Part shown: positions 37,401 through 49,253 of the stretch, in pieces
How the letters are laid out: each line of letters starts with the position of its first letter
Numbering within the stretch: position 1 is the stretch's first letter
NCBI RefSeq assembly: GCF_002005205.3
Contig: NZ_CP019701.2
Location: forward strand, 2,911,001 to 2,975,000
Direction: 5' to 3'
From: Rhizobium rhizogenes
GTDB lineage: Bacteria > Pseudomonadota > Alphaproteobacteria > Rhizobiales > Rhizobiaceae
Length of the DNA: 64,000 nt
The notes under the pieces: generated by a model
What the model was told of the DNA's origin: nothing
What the model saw: only the letters and a program-made list of their open reading frames with translations
Databases searched by the model: none
Made by a program: the position numbers and the translations under genes

Positions 37401-38819
37401 GGCCTCGGTCTCGTCGAGTACCGGGTCGAGTGCGATGTCGAGGAGCGCCTGCACTAAGCTGTCTGGCGTATAATATGAGCTGCTGGTCTTGCGCTGATTA
37501 CCCTTCTGCTCCGCCGCCTCTGAGGCGAAGTGCAGGCTCTTGCCGTCTTCGCCAAGCTGCGGCTGGAGTTCGAGCAGGGATTCATAGACCGAGCCAAGCT
37601 CCTCGGTCTCCATCGCGCGCCAGTTCACCGGCGTCATGCCGGCTTTGTCGGAAAGCCAGGAGAGGCGATAGAGCGCCTCCATGAAGGCGCGATTGCGCAG
37701 GCGCGCCGTTTCGAGATGCGGCAGCTTGCCGTCGCTGAAAAGGCCCCCGAGCGCCGGCAGACCGAGCGCATCCTGTCCTTGCGCCAGCGCGCGGAAGACA
37801 ATTTTGATGCCCTCGTAGCGGTCGTGGTGCTTGTCCCAGGTGGTCGCGCGGACGCATGAGGCGCGCAGCGCCGCGAGGCTGTAGCCTTCGCGGTAGAGCT
37901 TGCGCGCATCCTGTATCGCCGTTTCGGGATGAAGCAAATTCCGGTCCTCGGCCACCATCAGGAAGATCAGCCGATAGACGAGGCGCAAAAGCTCGTTGAA
38001 CCACTCGGTCAGGTCGATCTCGCCCGACTTCAAGCGCCTGGCGAGATCGGGATTGATCTCAAGGAAGCCTGAGCCTAGCACCCGGAGCGCGGTTTCAACC
38101 TGCGCCGCCAGCCGATCACGCGCGGCCTCGCCTTCGCGGGAGCCAGCCTCACGCCAACGCTCCAAAGCGCAATCCGTCGCCGGCGCGTCGGCGGTGCCGA
38201 ATCGTGTCCGGTGAATCAGGGACCAGAGGACCGCAAAGGAAGCGGCATCCTCATTCGTGAATATCTGCGCGAGATCAGCTTCGACATAGGCAGGCCGTGT
38301 CAGCGAGGCATTGTCGCGCATGAGACGCAGGATGGTCCCGTTCGTCACCAGCCCCCAGAGCGCATCGTCATGGTCGTTGAGATAATCCTGAAGCGCGAAG
38401 GCAGGAGAGCGCGAGCGGTCGGTCGAAAGTGTCGGGCTGCGGCGATCGAGCTTCTCCTCGGATGGCGGCACGACGACAATCGGGACACGGCCGCCAGCGA
38501 GGAAAGAGAGCGTGCCATCGGCCAGGACGAGATCGTCGAAGCCGAAGGTCTCCGTGAGGAAGGCACGGACAAAGCGACGGGTCGCCTCGCTCGAAGGATT
38601 CTGAAGTTTCGCGAAGGCGTCGAAATGAGACTGGCCGACGCGGAAGGAGGTAGAAATCTCCTCGCGGATCGTCAGCCCCTTGCGGATGCGATAATCCTCT
38701 TCCGCCTGGTCGGAGGCTTGCCGGCGGTCGATGCTGGCGACCATGGCCGGGGCGATGAGGTTGCCTTCCAGCGTGAGGGAAGGCCATGCCGACATATCGG
38801 TGACGGGTTTGCGCGCCAT
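34467..38819 (-). CDS. Eco57I-like adenine-N6 DNA methyltransferase, large (DrmMI/PglX-like)
   Basis: A 1450-residue protein. SAM motif I (IDPACGSGHFLLAAARRIA) is at about residue 490 and the catalytic NPPW (VVLGNPPWDTM) at about residue 759. The N-terminal part has the WGLVTNGTILRLMRD segment seen in type IIG and BREX/DISARM methylases, and the C-terminal 600 residues probably contain the target-recognition part. I see no clear nuclease motif. It probably marks host DNA as self, in DISARM-like fashion. It starts 3 bp after the SNF2 gene. Confidence 0.88.
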   Translation of the reverse strand: MARKPVTDMSAWPSLTLEGNLIAPAMVASIDRRQASDQAEEDYRIRKGLTIREEISTSFRVGQSHFDAFAKLQNPSSEATRRFVRAFLTETFGFDDLVLADGTLSFLAGGRVPIVVVPPSEEKLDRRSPTLSTDRSRSPAFALQDYLNDHDDALWGLVTNGTILRLMRDNASLTRPAYVEADLAQIFTNEDAASFAVLWSLIHRTRFGTADAPATDCALERWREAGSREGEAARDRLAAQVETALRVLGSGFLEINPDLARRLKSGEIDLTEWFNELLRLVYRLIFLMVAEDRNLLHPETAIQDARKLYREGYSLAALRASCVRATTWDKHHDRYEGIKIVFRALAQGQDALGLPALGGLFSDGKLPHLETARLRNRAFMEALYRLSWLSDKAGMTPVNWRAMETEELGSVYESLLELQPQLGEDGKSLHFASEAAEQKGNQRKTSSSYYTPDSLVQALLDIALDPVLDETEAEADDPAQALLNLAIIDPACGSGHFLLAAARRIATRLARIRAEGTPALADFRHALRDVARCCIYGVDRNPMAVELTKVALWIETVDPGLPLGFFDAQIRCGDALLGVFDLKVLEDGIPDAAYKPLSADNKDVARYYAQKNRRETAEKGRIAQGFGFNRARDFMRDFEALRAMPENTVEQIEAKAERLHTLTAEGAARWTLTRACDFYVAAFLSSKREGGQYAGPDGLPRRGAETVPTSGTIWELLRGVSPFGPLAGAATDVTETARAFHWPLEFPDVMARGGFDVVLGNPPWDTMSPDYKEFFSTYDPNVRHLSPAEQKVAYEELLLDPKIATRWERHCESLYAAVHFIKSSGRYKLFAEGNLGKGDFNVYRMFVETALAATRSGRVAAQFVPEGLYNGANATAIRKELFTKFRLERLAGFENTKGIWFPAVDTRMKFCLYVAWKGGETTRVPAAFRVNSTAKLQSLMAGRILSIPVAIVEEFSPDAVAVMEFAAQSEIDVCANMYGRYPKFGSEVDGAPYRHYMAEVHMGNSRDLFSDGDDGLPVFEGRMIDAYDYRAKGYVSGRGRSSVWDDLPFGSSDKRIQPQWRILPENIPDKLAGRIDRYRIGFGDVASPTNQRGLIAALLPGASVSGHSVPTIEFPNAEIDVLLLWLGVANSFAMDFLVRPKVSLHMTYTVMDSLPFPRTFAGTPAAIEIVRRVCALCAVGHEMQAFREAAVEAGILLSPDEVVEDPDRRALLAAEIDVLVAREVYGLGKNEMLYILDPDNILGEDCGIETFKALRNREHREFNEFRTQRLIEEAWDRLTIAEAKPAPAALLDGAWARATQQPHDAGAALTAILKVIIGPTPRQTIRFAAALVLEPHLLTALLPAAQAQEWQRLVGQEAEPRTGNVVGFAARTNQGWGTSVSNHRGNGRLIEDLSAGTWAPGPGLDMFDTAGWPDGRASFALEALRSLDLDSTVSSMPDEVRDWIAHAAAA

Positions 38820-38822
38820 GGT

Positions 38823-41591
<2,769 letters not shown>

Positions 41592-41592
41592 T

Positions 41593-44500
41593 CTATTTCC
41601 CGAACATCGAACGCATCGCGTCGGGCACGCCCGCAGTGACGGCTTCCGATAACTCGAACAGCGTCCAGCCCTTGGTTTCCGCGTCCTGCTGTGCTGCTGC
41701 CGTTAAGGGAGAGATACAAGCGGCGACGAAATGGCTGCGCCATGCGAAACTCATTTCCTGATCGGAAAATTTTATGGTGGAGCTATCCGGGGCAGGAAGT
41801 CCCGCCTCCTTGATGGCGCCCACCCATTCCCCACTTTCTGCCCGCTGATCCGCCGTCGCCAGTACGACCTGGCCCCGTGCGAAATCGACCAGCATCTGTT
41901 TGGCTTCCTCGTGCGTGCGGTTGATCAACTCGTGATCGGGTTGGTTGAAATAGGAAAGCAGGCATCGGTAGCAGCCTCGGACGCACGACTCTGTATCGTG
42001 ATCGACGAGGAGCTTGGCATCGCCTGCGGCGATGGCCTCATCGACCCTATCAAAGTGCATCAGGATCAATGCTTCCCGAGCGACTTTCCCGAGCGCATGG
42101 GAGTCCTCGATCAGACGACTCAATACGCCTGCACCGCCTTCCGTGGCTTCGTAGGCCAGGACAGCGCGACGATTGTCACGGGCGGGGAGCGGCTCACCAA
42201 GTATCTCGCCTTCCTCCAACTGGAAGACGATCTCGATGCCCCTCATGAGGGCATGTTGGACCGTCGCAATGGTCTCGGGCGCATAGGCGGTAGGATCGTT
42301 GAAACGGAAAAGCAGCGCGTTCTTACGGTCCCGCACGATAGGGACGATCCGAACCGGTCGCACCACATCCGGCGGCACATCGACATCGGGGTCTTCGCCG
42401 TCCGATTTTGCCCAATAGCCGTTGCGCGGATCGATGTGAAAGCCGAAGACGGTTTGATTGGCGCGTCGTTTCAGACCCTTGTTGATACGGCTGATCTCGG
42501 CGCTGTTCGCATATTGGAGATTGAGGATCGAGACGTCCTCACAGCGGAAGTCGGCCTCGGTGACTTGCGCACGACCATCCCGTTTCGGCCAGGAAAAGAC
42601 GGTCTGGATGTCGAAGCCCTGCCGGACACGCTCTTCGTCGTTTGCGGTGATCCGTTCGGCCGGGGCCGCTTCCACGTTGTCGATGCGGAGCGTTCTCTGC
42701 ACCGGCACTTCGCCTGCCATCGGGGCATTGCAGGCGTGGCACCGTTCAACTTCGCCGTCATGGCAGGCGCCACAGTTCGAGCAGATAAAGATGTCTTTCG
42801 TGGCCAGTTCAGCCCCATCTCCCGTCCGGACTTCCGGCGGCAGCTTCGCCTTCATGACGCGGTAGGCACGCCCTTCATGGTAAATCAGGCTGCGTGGGCC
42901 AAATTCCGAAATGGCCAGGAAACGGGCTCGCTGGAGGAATGAACCCGCTTTGCCCTCGCCAGGGATAAAGGCATAGAGAGGCAGGCGCGGGAAATTGTAG
43001 CCCGGCAAGAAGCCTTCGGTCGCAAGATAGCGATAGGAATAGAAGTCCGATCCGTTCGAGGCTTTGCCTTGTTCGAGAATGGTGATCTGGTCACTTGCCT
43101 GCATCTGCGCGGCCTTGATGCGACGGCGATCCGCACCGGAAAGCCCCGTGATTTCGGAGCGCGCATTGGCTTCCATCAATTGCGTTCGGGCTGAATTGTA
43201 GAGTTCGCGCCAGCGGTCGAAGGCACTGTCGAAGTCCTGCGGCGCACGTTGAGCGACGGCCGCCACGAAATCGTCGGGGTCACTCATCCACGTCGGCTTT
43301 CGGCCATCGACGGATGCAAGAATCTGATCGAGCACTCGCTTCATCGGGGCATGTGCTGCCACAGCGAGTGCGGGCGGATCGATGATGTCGTGAATCTCTT
43401 GCTTCAACGGATAGCCTGTCCCCGTTAGATCGAGGATTTCGGGGATGTCCGGCGAGAGGGCGAGTTTCGCTTCAGCGAGCCAGATAGCGTGCAAGTGTGA
43501 ACGCACAAGCTCTTCGTTGGTGATGTCGAGCGCGGGCGGACGGACGACGCCGGCCACCATCTCATTGCGCCGCTCAAAGAAATATTGGTCATGCGGCGAT
43601 TGAGCAGCGCAATAGGTTACGATGACGGCAGCCTGTCCGGAACGGCCAGCACGACCAGCACGCTGCGCATAGTTCGCCGGCGTCGGCGGCACGTTGCGCA
43701 GATAGACGGCATTGAGCGCCGAGATGTCGACACCAAGCTCCATGGTCGGAGAGCAGAAGAGAGCCGGTAGAAACTGTTCCGACTCTCCCACCGCATTGAG
43801 TTCGGCAGCGTTCTGGGCGAGGCTTTCCCGGTCTTCCTTCTCGTACCTGAAGCGCCACTCGCGCCATTCGCGCTGTCTTTGGGAGACTTGTGCCGTATGT
43901 TCACGGCCCTCAAGTCCCCAGAAATTGCTCCCGCCGGCTTTCAGGTCAGCCGCAATGTGATGATAGAGATCGTGGAAGTACCGATTTCCTTGTGCTGAGC
44001 CAGATCGGACGGCTTCGCCAGGGACGATCCGAACTGTCGATGGTGACAGGCGCCATCCTTGCAGATCCGCCTCTATGTCAACGCGCGACACCAGACCCTC
44101 GCGGGCCAGCAATTCCATCAAGCCCGTCAAGACGGTCAGATAGTCGTCCTTGCCCAGCTTTGTTCCGATGATGTTCCTACGATTGATGAGGCGGCCGATA
44201 CGGGAATTATACCCGGCGCGAACAATCGTCTGCTCTTCCCGGAGTCCCACCCGGTCCTTGCCCGGAGCCTGAAGGAACAGGGTCGTGCGGCTCCTGGGGG
44301 TTTCCTTCGCGTCGATGGACCAGGGTGTGCGCAGGAGATTTCGGGATTTCTGGGCAACGGTATCGAGGACGGTTAGATCAAGCGCCTCGGTTCCGACCGC
44401 CAAGCCATCGAGCATGGCGCCGAGGATCATTCTCAGCATCTCTTTGCGCTGCGAAATGCTCAACATGGCCAGAGCGGGCAAGATGGCCCCGAAGCGCTCG

Positions 44501-46761
44501 GAATCCTCCGCGACCTCATCAAGGCCGATGAACTCAACATCGATGAGCTTGAGGACGGACAGACTCGGGTTCGTGTAACGCCATCCCCGCCGCAGGTCGG
44601 TCCAGAGCCTATGAGCAAGGACTTTTGCGAGAGATCGTTGGGCGTCTTCCCGAACCACGGCTCCTGCCTCGGCATCCAACATCCAATGGATGCGAGCTTC
44701 CCTATTGCCCGCGGTGAAGCCGAGCGCCTTGACCACTTTCAGGCCGACTTCGTCTTCCGTTATCCCTTCGTCACCGGCGTCTAGGACGGCGCGCAAGATT
44801 GCGCCACGCAGCAGGCTGACGAACAGGAAGTCATTGAAGTGACCTGCCTGAAGCGCAGCGTCCTGGCGGTTATCTGTGAAGCCAAGGAGTTTTCGCTTTT
44901 CCTTGGGAACGCCGCTATCGCGGCCATTCATCCATTCCAGAGCCGTCGAAACCAGCAGAGTTGTGGCAGAGCTTCGTCCCTCGCCCGACAGGCCGGCAAG
45001 CTTGCTGCGTTCTCTCATGCTCGGGTGCGGCTGATCGAGGCAGCAAGGACAAAAGCCGAATTTGCCAGGGATGAACCAGAAGGCGTTGCCCGTTGACGCG
45101 GGGCGGCCATCGGGGGCGACCGATAGCAGTTGCGGCATTCGCCCCTTTCTGTTTGCCCGCAGTCGCTCAACCCCTTGGCGCTCTTCGCGCCAATCTTCGG
45201 GGTAGGTCTCGACCTCACCAGTGAAGATGTAGTCGGGGTCGCCGTCGCCGGTAGAGATCAGGTATCCGGCGGTGTCAGTTTCCTGATCGTCGAGCGGGGC
45301 GTCGTCGATGTTCCTGGGAACGAATAGAACGCCCGAGGCATCGTCGGTTCTGGTGACGACGTGAACCTCATGCCCACATCCCCGGCAGAAGCGCGTAGGA
45401 TAGAGACGATGTCCCGGCGCGTCAGGGTCTTCGAGCTGCCCCTCGAAGAGCACGTTTCTGGGCCTCTCAGTCAGTGTAACGAAGACCTCGCCTGCTCCCG
45501 ATATGAATTGATGGAGCTTGAACGCCAGGAATGCGCCGGCTCCCTGACCGCCCCGATCAGCTTCCGGCAGGCTGATACGGGTCAGAAATTCCTCAAAATA
45601 GCGCCGGCAGGCTTCGGCCTCCGTGCCGCTATCCTGTGATAGAAGTTCCACGGCTTCCCCGAATGGAATTGGCTTTTTGCGCTTCAGCTCCTGGCCATCA
45701 TCCAAACCGATCGCCAATTCGGTCCAAACCGCCAAAGGGTGCTGTTTCAACACCTCGTCGGTCATCGCATCCGGCATTGAAGATGTAAGCACGGAAGCCA
45801 GTTTCGAACGCACGTCATCCAGCTTCAGCCGGTCATCCGTCGCGCGTTCCAAAGATTCGTCTATGATAGAATCCGGCCCAATGGCGATTCCGAAAAGGCG
45901 GGACGCAACATCTGCTACGGCTTGGGCTCGATTAGCGTCTGACCCTTCGCTCGCCATCGTGGCCGATGTGCCGATGCAGATCGGCGCCTTGTCTGGTGTG
46001 CAGCGATTGCGAAGGCGACGAACGAGAATTGCTACGTCGGCGCCCTGTCGACCCCGATAGGTGTGGAGTTCGTCGAGAACGATGAAATCCAGGCCGCTCG
46101 CGTTCTCGATGACCTTCGTATCGAGACTGTCCTGTCGCGTGAGGAGCAGTTCAGCCATCATAAAGTTGGTGAGCAAAATATCCGGCGGATTGTCGGCGAT
46201 CTGCTGCCGTTCCTCCTGGCTTTCTTGCCCAGTGTAGCGCCGCACCACCGGCTTGGATTCGTTCGGCAGCCCGGATTGGGAGATGAATTTTTCGATCTCG
46301 TTCATCTGGCTGTTGGCCAGTGCGTTCATCGGATAAACGATGATCGCACTGGTTTTGCGCGGCTTCCCTGCTTTGCGCGCGCGAATGATCGCGTCGACCA
46401 CCGGCACAAAGAAGCAGAGCGACTTTCCTGATCCGGTTCCGGTGGTAACTACATAGCTTTGACCCGCCCGAGCCTTAGCTATTGCTTGAGCCTGGTGGCG
46501 GTGAAAACGCAGCGGCGTTGGTCCAAACCTGAATATTCTGCCCGTCGCTTCGTCGAGATCGCCAGAGGCGACCAGTTCTTCGGCGGTCGCCCCCTGAAGA
46601 AACCGAGGGTTGATCGACAGCAAGGCGTCCGGCCAGAATCGGCCTTCATCATATTGTTGGTCGATTTGAAACCTTAGATCGTCAGCCCGAACAGCGCTGA
46701 ATGACCGCGAAAAGCGGGCATAAGACTCGATAAGACGATGATCGAATTCAAATGCCTTCAT
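41593..46761 (-). CDS. Very large YprA/MrfA-type DEAD/DEAH helicase with DUF1998-like C-terminus
   Basis: A 1722-residue helicase, first gene of the operon. Walker [18 protein letters not shown] is near residue 107 and the [13 protein letters not shown] box near 230. GTSATMAS follows, then the second RecA part with [19 protein letters not shown] and [11 protein letters not shown] near residue 1035. A CSNCGAC...CHAC zinc site (about 1337) and a DUF1998-type end ([34 protein letters not shown] near 1600) follow. DISARM splits this function between DrmA and DrmB; Druantia DruE has one long chain like this. An unusually long stretch lies between the two RecA halves. Confidence 0.88.
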   Translation of the reverse strand: MKAFEFDHRLIESYARFSRSFSAVRADDLRFQIDQQYDEGRFWPDALLSINPRFLQGATAEELVASGDLDEATGRIFRFGPTPLRFHRHQAQAIAKARAGQSYVVTTGTGSGKSLCFFVPVVDAIIRARKAGKPRKTSAIIVYPMNALANSQMNEIEKFISQSGLPNESKPVVRRYTGQESQEERQQIADNPPDILLTNFMMAELLLTRQDSLDTKVIENASGLDFIVLDELHTYRGRQGADVAILVRRLRNRCTPDKAPICIGTSATMASEGSDANRAQAVADVASRLFGIAIGPDSIIDESLERATDDRLKLDDVRSKLASVLTSSMPDAMTDEVLKQHPLAVWTELAIGLDDGQELKRKKPIPFGEAVELLSQDSGTEAEACRRYFEEFLTRISLPEADRGGQGAGAFLAFKLHQFISGAGEVFVTLTERPRNVLFEGQLEDPDAPGHRLYPTRFCRGCGHEVHVVTRTDDASGVLFVPRNIDDAPLDDQETDTAGYLISTGDGDPDYIFTGEVETYPEDWREERQGVERLRANRKGRMPQLLSVAPDGRPASTGNAFWFIPGKFGFCPCCLDQPHPSMRERSKLAGLSGEGRSSATTLLVSTALEWMNGRDSGVPKEKRKLLGFTDNRQDAALQAGHFNDFLFVSLLRGAILRAVLDAGDEGITEDEVGLKVVKALGFTAGNREARIHWMLDAEAGAVVREDAQRSLAKVLAHRLWTDLRRGWRYTNPSLSVLKLIDVEFIGLDEVAEDSERFGAILPALAMLSISQRKEMLRMILGAMLDGLAVGTEALDLTVLDTVAQKSRNLLRTPWSIDAKETPRSRTTLFLQAPGKDRVGLREEQTIVRAGYNSRIGRLINRRNIIGTKLGKDDYLTVLTGLMELLAREGLVSRVDIEADLQGWRLSPSTVRIVPGEAVRSGSAQGNRYFHDLYHHIAADLKAGGSNFWGLEGREHTAQVSQRQREWREWRFRYEKEDRESLAQNAAELNAVGESEQFLPALFCSPTMELGVDISALNAVYLRNVPPTPANYAQRAGRAGRSGQAAVIVTYCAAQSPHDQYFFERRNEMVAGVVRPPALDITNEELVRSHLHAIWLAEAKLALSPDIPEILDLTGTGYPLKQEIHDIIDPPALAVAAHAPMKRVLDQILASVDGRKPTWMSDPDDFVAAVAQRAPQDFDSAFDRWRELYNSARTQLMEANARSEITGLSGADRRRIKAAQMQASDQITILEQGKASNGSDFYSYRYLATEGFLPGYNFPRLPLYAFIPGEGKAGSFLQRARFLAISEFGPRSLIYHEGRAYRVMKAKLPPEVRTGDGAELATKDIFICSNCGACHDGEVERCHACNAPMAGEVPVQRTLRIDNVEAAPAERITANDEERVRQGFDIQTVFSWPKRDGRAQVTEADFRCEDVSILNLQYANSAEISRINKGLKRRANQTVFGFHIDPRNGYWAKSDGEDPDVDVPPDVVRPVRIVPIVRDRKNALLFRFNDPTAYAPETIATVQHALMRGIEIVFQLEEGEILGEPLPARDNRRAVLAYEATEGGAGVLSRLIEDSHALGKVAREALILMHFDRVDEAIAAGDAKLLVDHDTESCVRGCYRCLLSYFNQPDHELINRTHEEAKQMLVDFARGQVVLATADQRAESGEWVGAIKEAGLPAPDSSTIKFSDQEMSFAWRSHFVAACISPLTAAAQQDAETKGWTLFELSEAVTAGVPDAMRSMFGK

Positions 46762-46886
46762 TGCCGCCCCCGCCGCCGTTATTGTTGTTCTTCAAAATAA
46801 TAATATTGCCGCAGATGCAGCATAGTCTTGAGAAATTGAAGAAAATATTCATTTGAAAAATTTGCACAATGCCCCCAGATATTATT
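46762..46886 (-). promoter_or_regulatory. A+T-rich promoter region of the defence operon
   Basis: This 125-bp gap separates the AbiEii stop from the helicase start. It is strongly A+T-rich compared with the genes, with AATATTATTATTTTG on the minus strand as a candidate -10 area. It ends in a G-rich run (GGCGGCGGGGGCGGC) right before the ATG, an unusual ribosome-entry context. No terminator follows AbiEii, so the operon may also be read from the AbiEi promoter. Confidence 0.5.
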
Positions 46887-47903
46887 CTATCTGCCCGCCT
46901 GGTTCGCACGCTCGGCAATCTGGGCGCACCGCTCAATGAGGCTGTCGAACGGTTCGGCATCGTCGAATAGCAGCCCGTCCTCGATCATGCGGGCATAGTC
47001 GTCCCCCAACGCCTTCGCGCCATCGCCGATGGGCACGAGTAGCAAGCCGCCGTTGACGGCCGCCCCGTAGTCGATCGGAGTGCGGTCGGCCGCCTTTTCT
47101 GCGAAGAACATCGACTTGTGCCGGGCGACAGCGTTGGCCAGTTCGCGATCGGCGAAAGCAGCTTCTGCGAAGCCGGCTTCATCCAGCCGGACAATATCGT
47201 GCCGGTGACGTGCAAACCGGTCGCCGCGCAGCCGCTCCTGGAGGCAGAAGACGTGGATGGCGGTTGCCTTCTCCCAGAATGTCCGCTCGGCGTGCATCAC
47301 GCGCGGACGGGCCGTTGGAAATATCAGTCCGTCGACCAAGCCGGCTGCATCACAGACGACATCACGCAGGCTGGCAGGCTCACCTGTCGAGCGAGCGCCG
47401 AACTCCAGCATGACGCTTGGCGCGACGTAGCCGGAGCCGGTCGCGGTTGGCTCATAGTCGATAAAGAGCTTGTCGCCCTCGACACGGATTGCTGCCGCCA
47501 ACCCATCGGCGGCCAGGGCGGTCGCGATCACGGGCTGCACGGTATTGCCTACCCATTCCGGCAACCGCTTGCGAACCTCGCTGGACCAGCGTTTTTCCTC
47601 GCTGCGCGTCGTCGGCAAGGCTTCGCCGTTTTCGCCGACCAGATCAGGCGCGATTGCCCGAATGTCATAGGTCAGGTCGACATCCTCAGAAAACCGGCGG
47701 ATGACCTGATAGACTTTCGACAGCGACGTGCCACCCTTGAACACGAGATGCTCGCCGAGCGGCGCTGCATAGAGGGTCGCTAGAGCCCAAACGACCCAAA
47801 CATCCTTTTCGAGAAGATGTGTCGGGCGGCCGGAGCGATCAGCCGCGACGCCGAGCGCGTCGCGGCGATCCTGAGCGGAAAGCTGGAGAAAAGCGTCAGC
47901 CAT
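46887..47903 (-). CDS. AbiEii-type nucleotidyltransferase toxin
   Basis: A 338-residue protein starting MADAFLQLSAQDRRDAL. The nucleotidyltransferase core is complete: VFKGGTSLSKVYQVIRRFSEDVDLTYD (GGTSLS near residue 57 and the DxD metal pair near 74). AbiEii/MenT-like enzymes block growth by adding nucleotides to tRNA acceptors or similar targets. The start codon overlaps the end of the preceding antitoxin-like gene by 8 bp. The long frame upstream of this ATG lies inside that gene and is not used. Confidence 0.87.
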   Translation of the reverse strand: MADAFLQLSAQDRRDALGVAADRSGRPTHLLEKDVWVVWALATLYAAPLGEHLVFKGGTSLSKVYQVIRRFSEDVDLTYDIRAIAPDLVGENGEALPTTRSEEKRWSSEVRKRLPEWVGNTVQPVIATALAADGLAAAIRVEGDKLFIDYEPTATGSGYVAPSVMLEFGARSTGEPASLRDVVCDAAGLVDGLIFPTARPRVMHAERTFWEKATAIHVFCLQERLRGDRFARHRHDIVRLDEAGFAEAAFADRELANAVARHKSMFFAEKAADRTPIDYGAAVNGGLLLVPIGDGAKALGDDYARMIEDGLLFDDAEPFDSLIERCAQIAERANQAGR

Positions 47904-48492
47904 AAGCGGCCTTTCCGACGCTCTGCGCGAGCCATGTCGGAAGCTGAGGCGCGGCGGCGACCAGTTCGCCGAACGCAACAGGCGGCAACTTCCGTTTCAG
48001 CGTCTTGAGGGCAGTTTCAGCCTTCTCCGGGCCGAGCCAGGCCAGTGCCCGGACAGCTTCTCCCGCCGGCCGGTTAGCCAGAGCCAATTGCCAGCGCGGC
48101 GCGTGCCGCAATTCAACGACCTGTTTGCCGAGGTGCATTTTTCGGCTACGCCCAGATGTCAGATAGACTGACCGCACCGGCACCTGTGTCGTCAGGCCAA
48201 GAGCGTTTGCCGCGGCGGCCCCGTTCGAGACGATAATCTCTCCTTTTTGGGTCGCTAGAGCCTCTACGGCCTGCTCAACTGAAGGCGCTCGGGTGCCAAA
48301 TCGACTCGTGACGGGACAAAGATAGACGCCGCGACCGGCACGAATGAGCTGGCCGCGCTCGGTCAAACGCGACAAAGCCTGATCCACAGCGGCGCGATTT
48401 CCGAGGTGGAGCAAGCCCTTAGCAGACACAGGGGAGCCTTCGGGCAATCCCGCCGCATACGCTTGAATCTGTTCCGTCAGCCGAGTCATCAT
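47896..48492 (-). CDS. AbiEi-type antitoxin / transcriptional regulator (DUF6088-like)
   Basis: A 198-residue protein. The N-terminal winged helix (SAKGLLHLGNRAAVDQALSRLTERGQLIRAGRGVYL) and C-terminal domain are typical of AbiEi antitoxins, which repress their own operon. The start is the ATG ending at 48492, six bases after AGGAGA. An inverted repeat directly upstream is its likely operator. It is translated with AbiEii through an 8-bp overlap. Confidence 0.85.
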   Translation of the reverse strand: MMTRLTEQIQAYAAGLPEGSPVSAKGLLHLGNRAAVDQALSRLTERGQLIRAGRGVYLCPVTSRFGTRAPSVEQAVEALATQKGEIIVSNGAAAANALGLTTQVPVRSVYLTSGRSRKMHLGKQVVELRHAPRWQLALANRPAGEAVRALAWLGPEKAETALKTLKRKLPPVAFGELVAAAPQLPTWLAQSVGKAAYG

Positions 48493-48499
48493 CGTTCTC

Positions 48500-48529
48500 C
48501 TGTCAGAAACATATGCAGTTTTCTGACAG
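48500..48529. promoter_or_regulatory. Operator for the AbiEi-like repressor
   Basis: CTGTCAGAAA and TTTCTGACAG are perfect 10-bp arms with a 10-base spacer, just upstream of the antitoxin ribosome-binding site. AbiEi proteins bind such inverted repeats to repress their operon. Confidence 0.75.
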
Positions 48530-48567
48530 TTTTCAAGAAAACCCTTTTGCAAAAGGCGGTTCGATGA

Positions 48568-48757
48568 AGGGGAAAGCCTTCCCCTGCGGCCGAGCCCCGG
48601 TCTCGGCCGACCCCTTCTGCGGGGAGACCCCGCAACGCCCCCTTAGAGTGAGAGTGCGGGACGGGTTTGCCGTGACGGGTAGATAGCCGGAGGAGAGGCT
48701 TCCGGCGCCCGTCGCGGAGTGTGCTTCAGCATGGAATAAGGACCCCGTTAGCGGGGT
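48568..48757. repeat. Cluster of five short G+C-rich hairpins
   Basis: Five stems occur within 190 bp: AGGGGAA/TTCCCCT (48568-48585), GGCCGAG/CTCGGCC (48588-48608), TGCGGGG/CCCCGCA (48618-48634), GCCGGA/TCCGGC (48686-48706) and ACCCCG/CGGGGT (48742-48757). There is no convincing gene here; a 40-codon frame from 48563 is not supported. The stretch resembles plasmid or ICE non-coding DNA, an impression only. Confidence 0.65.
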
Positions 48758-48905
48758 GAAGGGGCAGGTCGAGAATCAGGTCGGCCTGGTGCGCGAACGC
48801 TTCTTCACGCCACGGCTGCGCTTCAAATCCTATGACGAGTTGAATGGCTGGCTGCTGGACAGGTGCATCGCTCATGCTCGCGCCCATAGCCGACTGCGCC
48901 CGTAA
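48756..48905 (+). pseudogene. IstA transposase fragment (IS21 family), C-terminal piece
   Basis: About 49 codons from within the integrase/C-terminal area of IstA: KGQVENQVGLVRERFFTPRL and RFKSYDELNGWLLDRCIAHA, then a stop. The rest of IstA is missing and replaced by the hairpin cluster. It lies 26 bp before an istB relic, the normal IS21 order. Confidence 0.75.
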
Positions 48906-48931
48906 CGATAGCCTAAGGAGGGCAAGCTGAC

Positions 48932-49253
48932 ATGGAACGTTCTCACATCCTCGACATGATGGGCTCGCTGAAGCTTTACGGCATGCGCACCGCCTATGAC
49001 GAGATCATGGCCTCCAGCATCAAGCGCCAGCATGAACCGCCGAAGATCGTCGGTGACCTGCTTCCATCTCATCAGCAGGCTCTACGAGCGCACCTCGATC
49101 ATCGTCTCAACGAACCTGGCCTTCGGCGAATGGCCAGCCGTCTTCGGAGACGCAAAGATGACCGCCGCTCTCCTCGACAGGCTCACTCATCATTGCGAGA
49201 TCATCGAAACCGGAAATGAATCCTGGCGCTTCAAGAACCGCTCTCAAAGCTAA
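48932..49253 (+). pseudogene. IstB ATPase relic with internal deletion (IS21 family)
   Basis: AAGGAGGG precedes the ATG. The first 45 residues are the normal IstB N-terminus ([20 protein letters not shown], then [15 protein letters not shown]). After about 49066 the frame changes and the IstB C-terminus follows ([20 protein letters not shown], then [19 protein letters not shown]). The Walker motifs between are gone. The element probably ended near 49395, where GATTGACA resembles an IS21 terminus. Confidence 0.8.

Noticed and set aside
48563..48685. 40-codon frame within the hairpin cluster
   Set aside because: No ribosome site; sequence is dominated by inverted repeats, so it is more likely structural DNA or RNA.
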